Shown here piece by piece: positions 16,855 through 25,603 of a stretch of 64,000 nt of DNA. The position numbers and the translations under genes were made by a program. The notes under the pieces were generated by a model. It searched no databases. It worked only from the letters and a program-made list of their open reading frames with translations, and was not told the origin of the DNA. The stretch spans positions 4,464,001-4,528,000 of the forward strand of contig NZ_CP068595.1 of the NCBI RefSeq assembly GCF_016772475.1. Reading direction: 5' to 3'. The stretch's first letter is position 1. Each line of letters starts with the position of its first letter. Source of the DNA: Paenibacillus sonchi (lineage in GTDB: Bacteria > Bacillota > Bacilli > Paenibacillales > Paenibacillaceae).

Positions 16855-16899
16855 CCCCTCTGCACAGGGAATCAATATTCCTCCCCGGTGCAGCAGGGG
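16855..16899 (+). repeat. Strong stem-loop between DUF262 and methylase-like genes
   Basis: CCCCTCTGCAC (16855-16865) pairs with GTGCAGCAGGGG (16888-16899) with small bulges and a 20-nt loop. No T-run follows, so it is more likely an RNA processing or translational element than a terminator. Confidence 0.5.
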
Positions 16900-16921
16900 A
16901 GAATTCTAGGGAGCTGTAGAG

Positions 16922-17782
16922 ATGAAAAAAGAAACGGACCGAGTTAAACTTTATCGGGTTGAACGATTTACGGGAGAACAACTTGCAGGATTACCAGATT
17001 CTTTATGCAGGTACGCACAAGCGATTGGTGGATTACCGAAGCATCATTACGAAGTATTCGAAAAACGGGGATGGTTACTCCCTTTCTTGTTTACTTATGA
17101 CGACTTACTGTGGGGAAGATGGACATATTGGCCTGATATTCTTTTAAAGGGGACGATTGCTGGCAGTGGGCCAATTCCACAGATTCAATGGACAGATACC
17201 TGGTCACATCCAGCCCAAAGTACAAAGAAAATGCTCTCATCGTGTTTAAAACATCATGAAGCAAATATAGAGAATTTTGCAGACTGGCTATTATGGGGTC
17301 TTGCAGCTTCTGAGGAAGCCCTCCAGATTTCGGAACAGCTTAATGAATACTACTACCGTTCATTTGACTTATTTCTTTTACTGGACAATCCGACAGATTA
17401 TTTGTCGGGTATCCTTTGTGAGCAAACAGGAAAAGGCTATAAGGCTGGTTTAGGCTATTACCCCACTCCCTTTCATCTCACTTGTATGATGGTTAAGATG
17501 GTGTCTGAGGGAGTACCGGAAGAAATGAAGCGCCAAACGGTAAATGACCCCTGTGTGGGTTGCGGAGCAATGCTGCTGCCAGCCTCCAATTATTATTTAC
17601 GTGGTTCCGGTATGGATATATCCTCAATTGCTATCAAACTCTGCAAAATACAAATGTACTTTTATGCGCCTTGGATTGCAATCCCAGGTCAGGTCAAGGG
17701 ATTCGATGAACAAGAACCAATCCCACTAATTGTAAATAGTGATTCAGGGATAGGTCAGTTAGCCTTCAATTTTAAAATGTAA
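16922..17782 (+). CDS. DNA methyltransferase-like protein lacking NPPY motif
   Basis: 286 residues; ATG 16922 follows GGGAGCTG. The N-terminal 170 residues are unrecognised, with many aromatics. Residues 180-240 resemble N6-adenine methylases: GYYPTPFHLTCMM, then DPCVGCGAMLLPAS (SAM-binding motif I) and GMDIS. The protein ends 50 residues later without a visible NPPY/F catalytic motif. It may bind SAM or DNA without methylating, or be a C-terminally shortened enzyme. Last gene of the island; a terminator follows within 16 nt. Confidence 0.65.
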   Translation: MKKETDRVKLYRVERFTGEQLAGLPDSLCRYAQAIGGLPKHHYEVFEKRGWLLPFLFTYDDLLWGRWTYWPDILLKGTIAGSGPIPQIQWTDTWSHPAQSTKKMLSSCLKHHEANIENFADWLLWGLAASEEALQISEQLNEYYYRSFDLFLLLDNPTDYLSGILCEQTGKGYKAGLGYYPTPFHLTCMMVKMVSEGVPEEMKRQTVNDPCVGCGAMLLPASNYYLRGSGMDISSIAIKLCKIQMYFYAPWIAIPGQVKGFDEQEPIPLIVNSDSGIGQLAFNFKM

Positions 17783-17797
17783 CTAATAAAAATGGGA

Positions 17798-17835
17798 AGA
17801 AGCTGGTGCTAATTTATTGCGCCAGCTTCTCTCTT
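17798..17835 (+). terminator. Terminator of the MoxR/VWA island
   Basis: AGAAGCTGG (17798-17806) pairs with CCAGCTTCT (17822-17830), extended by GC pairs, then CTCTT. It closes the run of genes that began at 10882. Confidence 0.65.
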
Positions 17836-17934
17836 ACTGGCTACAACTCTTGGTAGTGTGCTTGTACTCGTCCCTCCTGAAGCTGGCCTGACGGCGCAGG
17901 TAACACCGCTAACGCACGGAGATGGTGTCAGAAG

Positions 17935-17995
17935 AAAATAAAGTTCTTGACTGAAAAATAAAGTATTAGACTGAGGAAATAAAGTATTAGACTGA
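17935..17995. repeat. Three tandem 20-bp direct repeats
   Basis: Units at 17935-17954, 17955-17974 and 17977-17995 share AAATAAAGTATTAGACTGA (the first has TTCT for TATT). Flanking DNA up to 18380 has no convincing gene. Such repeats can be transposase-binding sites at IS21-type ends or iteron-like sites. Confidence 0.6.
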
Positions 17996-18383
17996 TGATG
18001 CTTCATTAAGCTCCCTCAAAATGATTCAGTTTTCTTACGCAGGCTCATGAATTCGCAGGATTTCACCTTTAGCTAAGTGAGAGATAAGAAGGAACTAGAG
18101 GAGGCGGTGGCCTGGAACGACCGTAAGGGCATGCAAGAATAAAGGTGAGGGTAAATCACCCAATTTATACCACATTCTGCACGTCTCCATGTCACCCCTA
18201 GCGATTTTCACTCCCATGTCTCAACGGGTCTCAAGCGCCCTTTCATTCCTTCGTCACATCTAACTAAGGGGTGGAGGTCGGTATTTCTAACGGAACGGGT
18301 CCGAGCCCTTTTGTTTAATGCCTCCCGATACTCCGTGCTTCTTGTCTATCCTGCGAATACATCAACGGGTGAAATAACGTCAC

Positions 18384-19649
18384 TTAAGCTGCTTGCGGAA
18401 ATACTTTCGCTGAGCGATATGCTTCACTGCTCTTGGCTAGGCCTACAAGTATTCGGGCCACTTTACCACATAATTTCATAATAGATTTCATTTTCTTAAG
18501 TTTTTTCACGTCTACATTGTGGTGGTGCAGAGCCCTGACATCTGGATTGGTCATGACCATGCACATCGTCATAAGATAAAGAAAACGCCTTAGACGCGGA
18601 CGGCCGCGCTTACTAAGCACCATTTTCCCGCGCCATTTCCCAGAACTGGCTTCAGCCAAATTTAGACCTGTATGACGAAGTAAGGCATTTCCGTGTGCAT
18701 AACCACTAAGATCACCAGCTTCTCCCAACACACCGGCTAAACTAGTTACATTTACACCTCGAATGGTAAGCAACTTTTGGGCATAGGGAATGCGCTCCAG
18801 CACGAGATGTACTTCGTGTTCAATCTGCTCAAGCTGGCGCTGTGCCAAGTCGTATTCTTCGAGCAGTTGACCCAAGTGCAACTTGTGGGCTCGTAGTGCC
18901 TTTGTAGTACCAACGCTGCATTTAGCTAGTGTAATAAGCAGCTCAGCCCGCCGCAAACCCGCATGACGTTTTACGTGTTTCTTCCAGCCGGTAATGACTT
19001 GCTCTGTCGTTAGTAGGCTAATCTCTTTCGGCAGGGGAAACAGTCTTAAGGTAGCAATGCTACTCGTGCAGGTGAGGATTTTAAAGACTTGCCGAAGTTC
19101 TGGGAACACAATATCTACCCGGCGATGAGCCTGGTTAACGGCACTGTTGAGGCGCTTGGTAACCGTGTCCCGATTAGCCATGAGAATCCGCAGTTCCTCG
19201 TAGGCCTCCGGGTTGAATCGTACTGGGGAATAGTAGCCGTTTTTGACCATATCTGCGATGACGAGTGCATCTTTGCGGTCGCTTTTGGATGGAGTATTGT
19301 CACGGTTTTCTTTGTTCTTTTTAACAAGGTGTGGATTAACAAGAACAGCCTCAATTCCTTGGTCTAGGAGCCAACGAGCCAGGCTCAGCCAGTAATGTCC
19401 GGTGGGTTCCATACCCACAATGATTTTGTTTAGCTTGTAAGACTTGAGCAGATCTTGAATCCAGCGTTTGAACAGGCGAAAGCCCTCACCATGGCTGCCG
19501 AACTCAAATGGTGATCCCAAAGCAATTCCCCGGAAACTCACTGCGCGAGCGACATGCGTCTCCTGGGCAATATCTACACCGACAACTAGATGAAATGAGG
19601 AAATGTTTTCAATAAGTTGATTTTGCTTGTCTTGAGCCTTAAACTTCAT
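18384..19649 (-). CDS. IS110-family transposase (DEDD), complete
   Basis: 421 residues, ATG after AGGAGGT on the minus strand. The RuvC-like DEDD site is intact: D26 (VVGVDIAQ), E81 (GMEPTGHYW), D124 and D127 (KSDRKDA). The C-terminal Transposase_20 region has TIRGVNVTSLAGVLGEAGD and LLRHTGLNLAEASSGKWRG. IS110 enzymes recombine DNA with a bridge RNA encoded in the flanking non-coding DNA of the element. The flanks here (about 150 nt upstream of the ATG, up to about 280 nt after the stop) are candidates. Element ends cannot be set by eye because the family lacks clear terminal repeats. Confidence 0.85.
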   Translation of the reverse strand: MKFKAQDKQNQLIENISSFHLVVGVDIAQETHVARAVSFRGIALGSPFEFGSHGEGFRLFKRWIQDLLKSYKLNKIIVGMEPTGHYWLSLARWLLDQGIEAVLVNPHLVKKNKENRDNTPSKSDRKDALVIADMVKNGYYSPVRFNPEAYEELRILMANRDTVTKRLNSAVNQAHRRVDIVFPELRQVFKILTCTSSIATLRLFPLPKEISLLTTEQVITGWKKHVKRHAGLRRAELLITLAKCSVGTTKALRAHKLHLGQLLEEYDLAQRQLEQIEHEVHLVLERIPYAQKLLTIRGVNVTSLAGVLGEAGDLSGYAHGNALLRHTGLNLAEASSGKWRGKMVLSKRGRPRLRRFLYLMTMCMVMTNPDVRALHHHNVDVKKLKKMKSIMKLCGKVARILVGLAKSSEAYRSAKVFPQAA

Positions 19650-20116
19650 AGTAGAGCGACCTCCTAGATGGTGAGATTAAAAGGGCTGTAGACCCGTACC
19701 CAACTCCCATGTTACAGAGGCGCTCTTTTTTGTACAAAGTCCAAATTATTCATTCTACAGGAATTCTAACGGGCAGGATAGTTTCAACTTAGACCTAGGC
19801 TAGTATATAATTAGTAAAAACATTTTGCCTGTAGGAAAACAGGAAAGAAAAAAGCGAAAGTAGCTATTACGAATAACTGCTTTATTCCGACCCTGTGGTT
19901 CAATATGATGACCAGCCGCATAGATCCCGACATTTAGGCGCTATCATTCAATCAGTGCGGATACGGATCTCAGTTGTATCCGCGTAGAAGTTACGGCCAC
20001 CAGCAGATCCTCAAAACGTATTAACGTTTAGAAATTAATTTCCCAAGAATTAATTTGATTTGCAATTCAGCTGGGTAGATTTAATTAAATAATAAAATTG
20101 AAAGGTGTATGGTTAT

Positions 20117-20476
20117 ATGAGGAATATGAAATTTAAAGTGAACGAAATAATGGATGCTTTATCTAAATCTTGGTCTTTAGAATCAAGTTCAAAATGGAGT
20201 GAGAACAATCCTGCAAAGGGACAATGTGGTGTAACAACACTAGTAGTGAATGATTTATTAGGCGGGGAAATTTGTAAGACTAAATTGCCTGATGGGTGGC
20301 ATTTTTATAATATAATAAATGGAAACCGTTATGATTTTACAGCTTCTCAATTTACGGATGATATTATATATATGGATCTTTCTTCGGATAGAGGAGAAGC
20401 ATATGAAGATACTAATGGAAATCAGTATAATCATCTTAAGCAAAACATGCTAATCAATCTAAACACCTATCACTAG
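20117..20476 (+). CDS. yunG: YunG family protein
   Basis: 119 residues from ATG 20117, which follows AAAGGTG (20101-20107); a GTG at 20105 overlaps that site. It matches the YunG pattern of Bacillus subtilis: KWSENNPAKGQCGVTTLVV, LLGGEI, LPDGWHFYN, RYDFTASQF. The Cys and His in these motifs suggest a papain-like or other hydrolase fold, but I know of no activity. A free-standing gene with its own terminator. Confidence 0.75.
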   Translation: MRNMKFKVNEIMDALSKSWSLESSSKWSENNPAKGQCGVTTLVVNDLLGGEICKTKLPDGWHFYNIINGNRYDFTASQFTDDIIYMDLSSDRGEAYEDTNGNQYNHLKQNMLINLNTYH

Positions 20477-20531
20477 TTGGAAACAACAACTGAATAGGTA
20501 AACTAATTCTTCTAGTGGAATAATTAAAGAG

Positions 20532-20597
20532 GATTCTTGTCGGGAGACAAGAATATATTCCAATTGAGAGTCGCTAATTTAGCGGCTTTTTTATTTT
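20532..20597 (+). terminator. Double hairpin terminator
   Basis: ATTCTTGTC/GACAAGAAT (20532-20553) is a perfect hairpin; a second, AGTCGCTAA/TTAGCGGCT with TTTTTTATTTT (20569-20597), is the actual terminator. Confidence 0.7.
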
Positions 20598-20759
20598 ATT
20601 GGTACAAGTTCGTGTCCCGAGCCAAGACAAAAACTTGTACCGATTGGCGGAATGAAGGACAAGAACATAGTCCGATTACCGATAAAATAAATTCTGTACT
20701 CAAGTTTAAAGCTACATTCCTAATCTAACGGGCAGAATAGGTACGAAATAGGAAACTAA

Positions 20760-21050
20760 CACCTTGAAGAGTGCAGATTGCATTGTTGTTTTTCGTTCAT
20801 ATTGAAACGGCTCTGCATTATACCACCTATGACTTGCTTACGGACACAGGAGACCTTATTTGCAGAATATTCAGTGTTTTGGCAAAGTTACGGACTCAGC
20901 TGTACTTATTTACACGGAGAATCCTTAGTTTGTATGTTTTCGGTACGAATAACGGCTCTGGAGTCCGTAAGGCATACCAAAGACCAAGAATTCCAGAAAT
21001 AACGTCCGTAAAGACCTCTGTATCGCGTTCTGTAGTTATCCGCTGCGGGT
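20760..21050. repeat. Degenerate intergenic repeats, no gene
   Basis: A 600-base stretch with no convincing gene, although one frame stays open for 180 codons. It contains related units: ACGGACACAGGAGACCTTAT (about 20840), ACGGACTCAGCTGTACTTAT (about 20891), ACGGCTCTGGAGTCCGTAAG (about 20953). A relative, ACGGACTCAGGAGTCGTTAT, lies at 61275. They look like dispersed palindromic repeats. Confidence 0.45.
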
Positions 21051-21328
21051 GTGTCACAGGAGAGTATTCGTTCCAATGGGTTATGTATAATGGAGATCGA
21101 TCTGACAATAAACAGGTGACCTCGCCACACCCAGTCCCGACTTGGCATTCTTTCCATTCATACGGTTTAACAGATTGCGCAATGTTATTGTACTGCAATC
21201 TGACTAGGGGTGGAGACATGATTCGGCTATCGAGGCTTCTATGTGGAGGTCTTGTTATCAACTTAAATGAGTTGTGGACTTCGTTCACAAGCTTAGTAAA
21301 ATTAAGTAGCTAAAGGAGGTATCTATAT

Positions 21329-22398
21329 AAGACATCCCATATCAATGATGATCGTATTAAAATCCCTTCAGGCTTTTGGACAGGATTACGTCAATTTGGA
21401 ATTGCTACCTACGATGTGGTTCGCAAAGCACGATTACCGCTCACCTTTATTACTGAACCAGTTGTAGTCACAACCGCTCAATACTTCGCGATTTGGCGGG
21501 CTTATTCGGATCTCATTGGGGACCCTGCCATTGGAATCATCAAGCTTGCGACAGTCTTCGAAACAGCGAACTACCCACCGACCGTGTTAGCTCCGTACCA
21601 TGCTCGGGACTACCGAGATGCTCTGAGCCGCATGGTACGGTATAAACAGCTGTGTCCACCTGAAAGCATAAGTATCACTGAGGAGGATGAGTTTTGTAAG
21701 ATCAAGCTGAAATGGAAGTATAACGAGAAGGCCAGTCCACCGATGCTAATTGGAATCACGCTGGCATCTCTGCTGGAATTAGGTCGGCGGGGCACAGGTC
21801 AACCTTTGACAGCACACCGAGTTGAATTTTCGCACCCCATGGGTGACCTACAGGCTCTTGAAAATCACTTTGGTTGCCGTATTCGGGTTGGAGCAAACTG
21901 TAACCGTCTGACGCTACATCGAAGAGATCTAGATCGTTCTTTTGTTTCTTACAACGAAGAGTTACTGGAGATTCTAACTCCTGTACTGGACCGATCACTG
22001 GATGAACAGCAACGCAGGCGCTCAACCACTGAGATGGTTAAGTGGATAATGAGCGTACCCTCACACGGGGGCGACCTGATATTCAGGCTGTCTCGGGCGA
22101 GTTGGGGATGAGTGACCGAACTTTACAGCGCCGACTCACCGACGAAGGTACGAGCTTTAAGCAACAGTTGACAGAAGCTTGACGTGAACTGGCACGAGAG
22201 TACTTAGCAGAGCCTTCGATCGATATTAAAGAAGTAGCATTCTTACTTGGATATGAAGATCAAAACTCTTTCTATCGTGCCTTTCGAATATGGGAAGGTA
22301 ATACTCCATCCCATTGGCGTGCAGAATATTTAGGTACAAACTCGATTTCAGAAGGACAGTCAGGAATGTCGACTATGATGGTATTTATAAGTTTTTAA
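21329..22398 (+). pseudogene. AraC-family regulator with arabinose-binding-type N-terminus, three lesions
   Basis: AAAGGAGGT (21312-21320) is followed 8 nt later by AAG (21329) where the ATG should be, in frame with SHINDDRIKIPSGFWTGLRQ and about 230 more residues of an Arabinose_bd-type sensor domain. The frame is lost in the G5 run near 22066; one base over it resumes as RPDIQAVSGELGMSDRTLQRR, then has TGA in LTEA*RELAREYLAEP, and ends with the second AraC helix-turn-helix (LGYEDQNSFYRAFR). Start loss, frameshift and nonsense make it clearly dead. Confidence 0.8.
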
Positions 22399-22520
22399 TG
22401 AGCTCCTACGAATCTACTATATATAGTAGAATAAACCTATCAGATGGTAAATATAGCCTTCACTTTATCCTGAGGCAGGCTGTACTTCCATCTTGCAGAA
22501 AATTCGTGGAGGGGAAAGTA

Positions 22521-24410
22521 GTGAAGTTAAAAAGACTCATTATCAAAAATTTTCGATCCTACAAAGATGAAATTCAGATTCCGATTGATGATTTTACGGC
22601 TCTCATCGGAAAAAACGACATTGGAAAGTCCACAATTCTCGAAGCGATGGAAATCTTTTTTAACAATAAACTAATCAAACTGGAGTCAACGGATGCCTGC
22701 GTACATAATACGGATAAAGAAGTGGTCATTGGGTGTGTGTTCTCTGACTTTCCTCAAGAAGTTATTTTGGATTCTCAATCCTCAACTACCTTAGCGGACG
22801 AATATTTACTCAACTCTCAAGGTGAGCTCGAAATACATAAAATTTACGATTGCAGCCTTAAATCTCCAAAAGAAACGATATACACTCTTTGTTACCACCC
22901 ACAAGCCCAGAATGCAATTGATCTGATTAAGGTAAAGAACCCCGAATTAAAGAAGCGTGCTAAGGAACTTAGCATCGATCTAAGCACAATTGATCAACGT
23001 TCCAACCCTGACCTGCGTCATGCTATTCGCCTTCAAATTTCCGATCTCCAGCTAAAAGAGCAGCTCATTTCCCTTAATGAGGAAAACGCTAAGTCCATAT
23101 GGGGGAGCTTAGAGAAATTTCTCCCGCAGTTTGCTTTATTTCAGGCCGACCGTCCAAGTAAAGACGAAGACTCCGAAGTCCAGGATCCGATGAAATTTTC
23201 CATTGAACAAGCTATTAAAACGGTTGAACATGATCTTGAACAAATTAAAGAAACAGTTCATCGACAGGTTATGGACGTGGCAACCAGAACATTGGAAAAG
23301 CTTAGACAAATGGATCCCGCTCTCGCAACGGAATTAGCTCCTCAATTTAAGTCCGAACCGAAGTGGGAAGGCCTTTTTAAGCTCTCTTTAACCGGTGATG
23401 ATCAAATCCCAATTAACAAACGTGGGAGCGGTGTACGCCGGCTTGTCCTTCTGAACTTCTTTCGAGCTGAAGTCGAACGTAAACAAGCTGCTTCAGGCGC
23501 TCCAGGTGTTATTTATGCCATTGAAGAACCCGAAACAGCCCAACATCCAAATAATCAAAAAATGCTAATTGAGGCCCTTTTAGAGCTTTCTCAAACTGAA
23601 AACTGTCAAGTGATGATTACCACCCATGTTCCAGGACTGGCAGGACTCATTGATGTTAAGAATCTAAGATACATTGAGAAGGATGCTTTCGGCAATAGAC
23701 GAATCACTCATAATGAAGATTCGGTATATCAAAGGATTGCCGATCAGTTAGGCGTCATTCCAGACCAACGGGTTAAAGTATTTGTTTGCGTAGAAGGGCC
23801 GCATGATATTCGGTTTTTGAAGCATGTTAGCCATATGCTACGTAATTTAAATCCCATTATTCCAGATTTAGAAAACGACCCTCGAATCATCATGCTTCAC
23901 CTCGGCGGAAGCACATTAAAAGACTGGGTGTCTTCAAACTATCTTAAAACGTTAGGAATCCCTGAAGTCCATATTTACGATCGGGATGAAGGTGCTCAGC
24001 CAAAATACATAAAGGAAGTGAATTTGGTTAACAGCAGGGGGAATGGTTCTATTGCTTTTTACACGAGTAAACGAGAAATGGAGAATTACATACATCCTGC
24101 AGCAATTGCCGCCGAATACGGTTTTGAATTGACTTTCTCTGAAATGGACGATGTCCCCACTTTGGTGGCTCAAATGCAGCATGCAGCGAATTCGGATAAT
24201 CCTTGGGAGTTACTTGAAGATATAAAGATCAAGAAAAAAGTGTCCCAGGCTAAAAAGAGGCTAAATCATGAAGTCGCTATGAAAATGACTTACAAACAGC
24301 TTTGTGAGATTGATACTAGTAGAGATGTAGAAAGCTGGTTTACGGCCATCATGGCCATTTTGGGCATTCAGGAGGCCCATTCTATGGCGGCTCCTACGGT
24401 GGAAGCTTAA
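22521..24410 (+). CDS. OLD-family ATP-dependent nuclease (ATPase + TOPRIM)
   Basis: 629 residues from GTG 22521, 4 nt after GGAGGGGAA; upstream in-frame codons overlap the AraC pseudogene. ATPase part: Walker A IGKNDIGKST (29-38), signature region NKRGSGVRRLVLL, Walker B IYAIEEPETAQHP, ITTHVPGLAGL. TOPRIM part: VCVEGPHDIRFL (about 420), LHLGGST, IYDRDEG (about 485). OLD proteins are DNA nickases/nucleases; several work with a UvrD-like helicase (Gabija) or are stand-alone like P2 Old. No helicase gene is nearby. Probable anti-phage nuclease. Confidence 0.85.
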   Translation: MKLKRLIIKNFRSYKDEIQIPIDDFTALIGKNDIGKSTILEAMEIFFNNKLIKLESTDACVHNTDKEVVIGCVFSDFPQEVILDSQSSTTLADEYLLNSQGELEIHKIYDCSLKSPKETIYTLCYHPQAQNAIDLIKVKNPELKKRAKELSIDLSTIDQRSNPDLRHAIRLQISDLQLKEQLISLNEENAKSIWGSLEKFLPQFALFQADRPSKDEDSEVQDPMKFSIEQAIKTVEHDLEQIKETVHRQVMDVATRTLEKLRQMDPALATELAPQFKSEPKWEGLFKLSLTGDDQIPINKRGSGVRRLVLLNFFRAEVERKQAASGAPGVIYAIEEPETAQHPNNQKMLIEALLELSQTENCQVMITTHVPGLAGLIDVKNLRYIEKDAFGNRRITHNEDSVYQRIADQLGVIPDQRVKVFVCVEGPHDIRFLKHVSHMLRNLNPIIPDLENDPRIIMLHLGGSTLKDWVSSNYLKTLGIPEVHIYDRDEGAQPKYIKEVNLVNSRGNGSIAFYTSKREMENYIHPAAIAAEYGFELTFSEMDDVPTLVAQMQHAANSDNPWELLEDIKIKKKVSQAKKRLNHEVAMKMTYKQLCEIDTSRDVESWFTAIMAILGIQEAHSMAAPTVEA

Positions 24411-24503
24411 TTATATGGATGAGACTACTAACCTTAACCGCAGCAAGTGGGAAATGAACCGTATATATTTAAAAGATAAAATCACAGATATAAAAAGAGT
24501 TAA

Positions 24504-24638
24504 ACATGGTTAACGATCGATGACAAATTTAAGTTCCTTAGTGTAACGTATGGCACAACCCGAGCGACCCAATACGGTTACTCCATTTGGGAATTTGAAG
24601 TTACGGTCCTGATTCACCGTGAGATCTTCCTGATTTAG
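24504..24638 (+). pseudogene. Remnant of a carbohydrate-binding (F5/8 type C-like) domain
   Basis: A 45-codon frame ending in TAG contains SVTYGTTRATQYGYSIWEFE, the hallmark of discoidin-like CBM ends in Paenibacillus glycosidases. No start or catalytic domain is nearby; the rest of 24411-24860 holds only the terminator at 24703. Confidence 0.6.
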
Positions 24639-24702
24639 TCTTTCCAGCGTTTTCTGAGTAAATTAATTAAGAATCTATTGTACCATCCGTTAGCCATTAA
24701 GT

Positions 24703-24738
24703 GACTCTTCCGGCGAGTAGTCGGAAGAGTCTTTGTCA
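24703..24738 (+). terminator. Hairpin terminator
   Basis: GACTCTTCC (24703-24711) pairs with GGAAGAGTC (24723-24731), followed by TTTGTC. Located between the OLD gene and the DJ-1 gene. Confidence 0.6.
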
Positions 24739-24864
24739 TGTTCTTCAACAGGATTATTATAAATTTATTTATGGATACATCGTTATAATCTAATTTGTCT
24801 TATTGGTAGGTGGATCTTAGAATAATGTCTGTAACCAACCAACAAACTAAAGGGAGGAAGTAAA

Positions 24865-25524
24865 GTGAACAAGAACATTTTGATTGTAGTAACTAATCAT
24901 TCAGATATACAAGAAGGAAGAAAAACGGGCATTTGGTTATCCGAATTCGCTGAAGCCTATGTCGAGTTTATTAAGAAAGGCTACCAGGTTACCGTGGCAA
25001 GCCCGCTCGGAGGACGAAGTCCAATCGATCCAAACAGCGTGAATGATGATACTCCAAGCGAAAATTTAGAATCCGCAGTACACCTTGAAAATACAGTTCG
25101 AATCGGTGATGTATCTATCCATGAATTTGATGCGATTTTCCTGCCCGGCGGTCATGGAACAATGTATGACCTTCCGGATGATCAACTCCTTCATCAATTG
25201 GTCCGTAACTTTTATGAAGCGGGGAAAATTGTTGCTGCAGTGTGCCATGGTCCTGCAGGGTTAACAGGAGTCAAATTATCGAATGGACACCCCCTTGTAG
25301 CAGGGAAGCGAGTGAATGCATTCACAAATATGGAAGAGGCACAAACTGGCTTGGATAATGTTCTTCCTTTCCTCCTTGAGAGTAAGCTTCGTGAATTGGG
25401 AGCCATTTTTGTGGCGGCGCCAGATTGGACATCCCATCTTGAAGTTGACGGAAATTTGATTACAGGTCAGAATCCTCAGTCTACTCTGACTGTTACCAGA
25501 GCTGTTATTGAAAAACTAGGTTAA
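24865..25524 (+). CDS. DJ-1/PfpI family protein (Hsp31/glyoxalase III type)
   Basis: 219 residues, GTG start after GGGAGGAAG. Family features: EGRKTGIWLSEFAEAY (Glu17 region), FLPGGHGTMYDLPD and the nucleophile elbow AAVCHGPAGL with Cys127. Relatives with this N-terminal insert are type 1 glutamine-amidotransferase-like proteins acting as chaperones, deglycases or methylglyoxalases. It precedes an MFS gene and a LysR gene in the same direction, so it probably belongs to a small stress or export operon. Confidence 0.8.
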   Translation: MNKNILIVVTNHSDIQEGRKTGIWLSEFAEAYVEFIKKGYQVTVASPLGGRSPIDPNSVNDDTPSENLESAVHLENTVRIGDVSIHEFDAIFLPGGHGTMYDLPDDQLLHQLVRNFYEAGKIVAAVCHGPAGLTGVKLSNGHPLVAGKRVNAFTNMEEAQTGLDNVLPFLLESKLRELGAIFVAAPDWTSHLEVDGNLITGQNPQSTLTVTRAVIEKLG

Positions 25525-25603
25525 AGGGGGTGTGGGCCGCTGTTTATATTAAGTAGTGGCCCCATGCTTCTTTTTTGTATAAATGGATGGGGGGTTATTT
25601 ATT

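Noticed and set aside
17935..17995. CRISPR array
   Set aside because: Repeats are adjacent with no unique spacers and there are no cas genes.
20771..21313. 180-codon plus-strand frame
   Set aside because: No ribosome site, unlikely composition, overlaps repeat-like intergenic DNA, and several competing frames exist.
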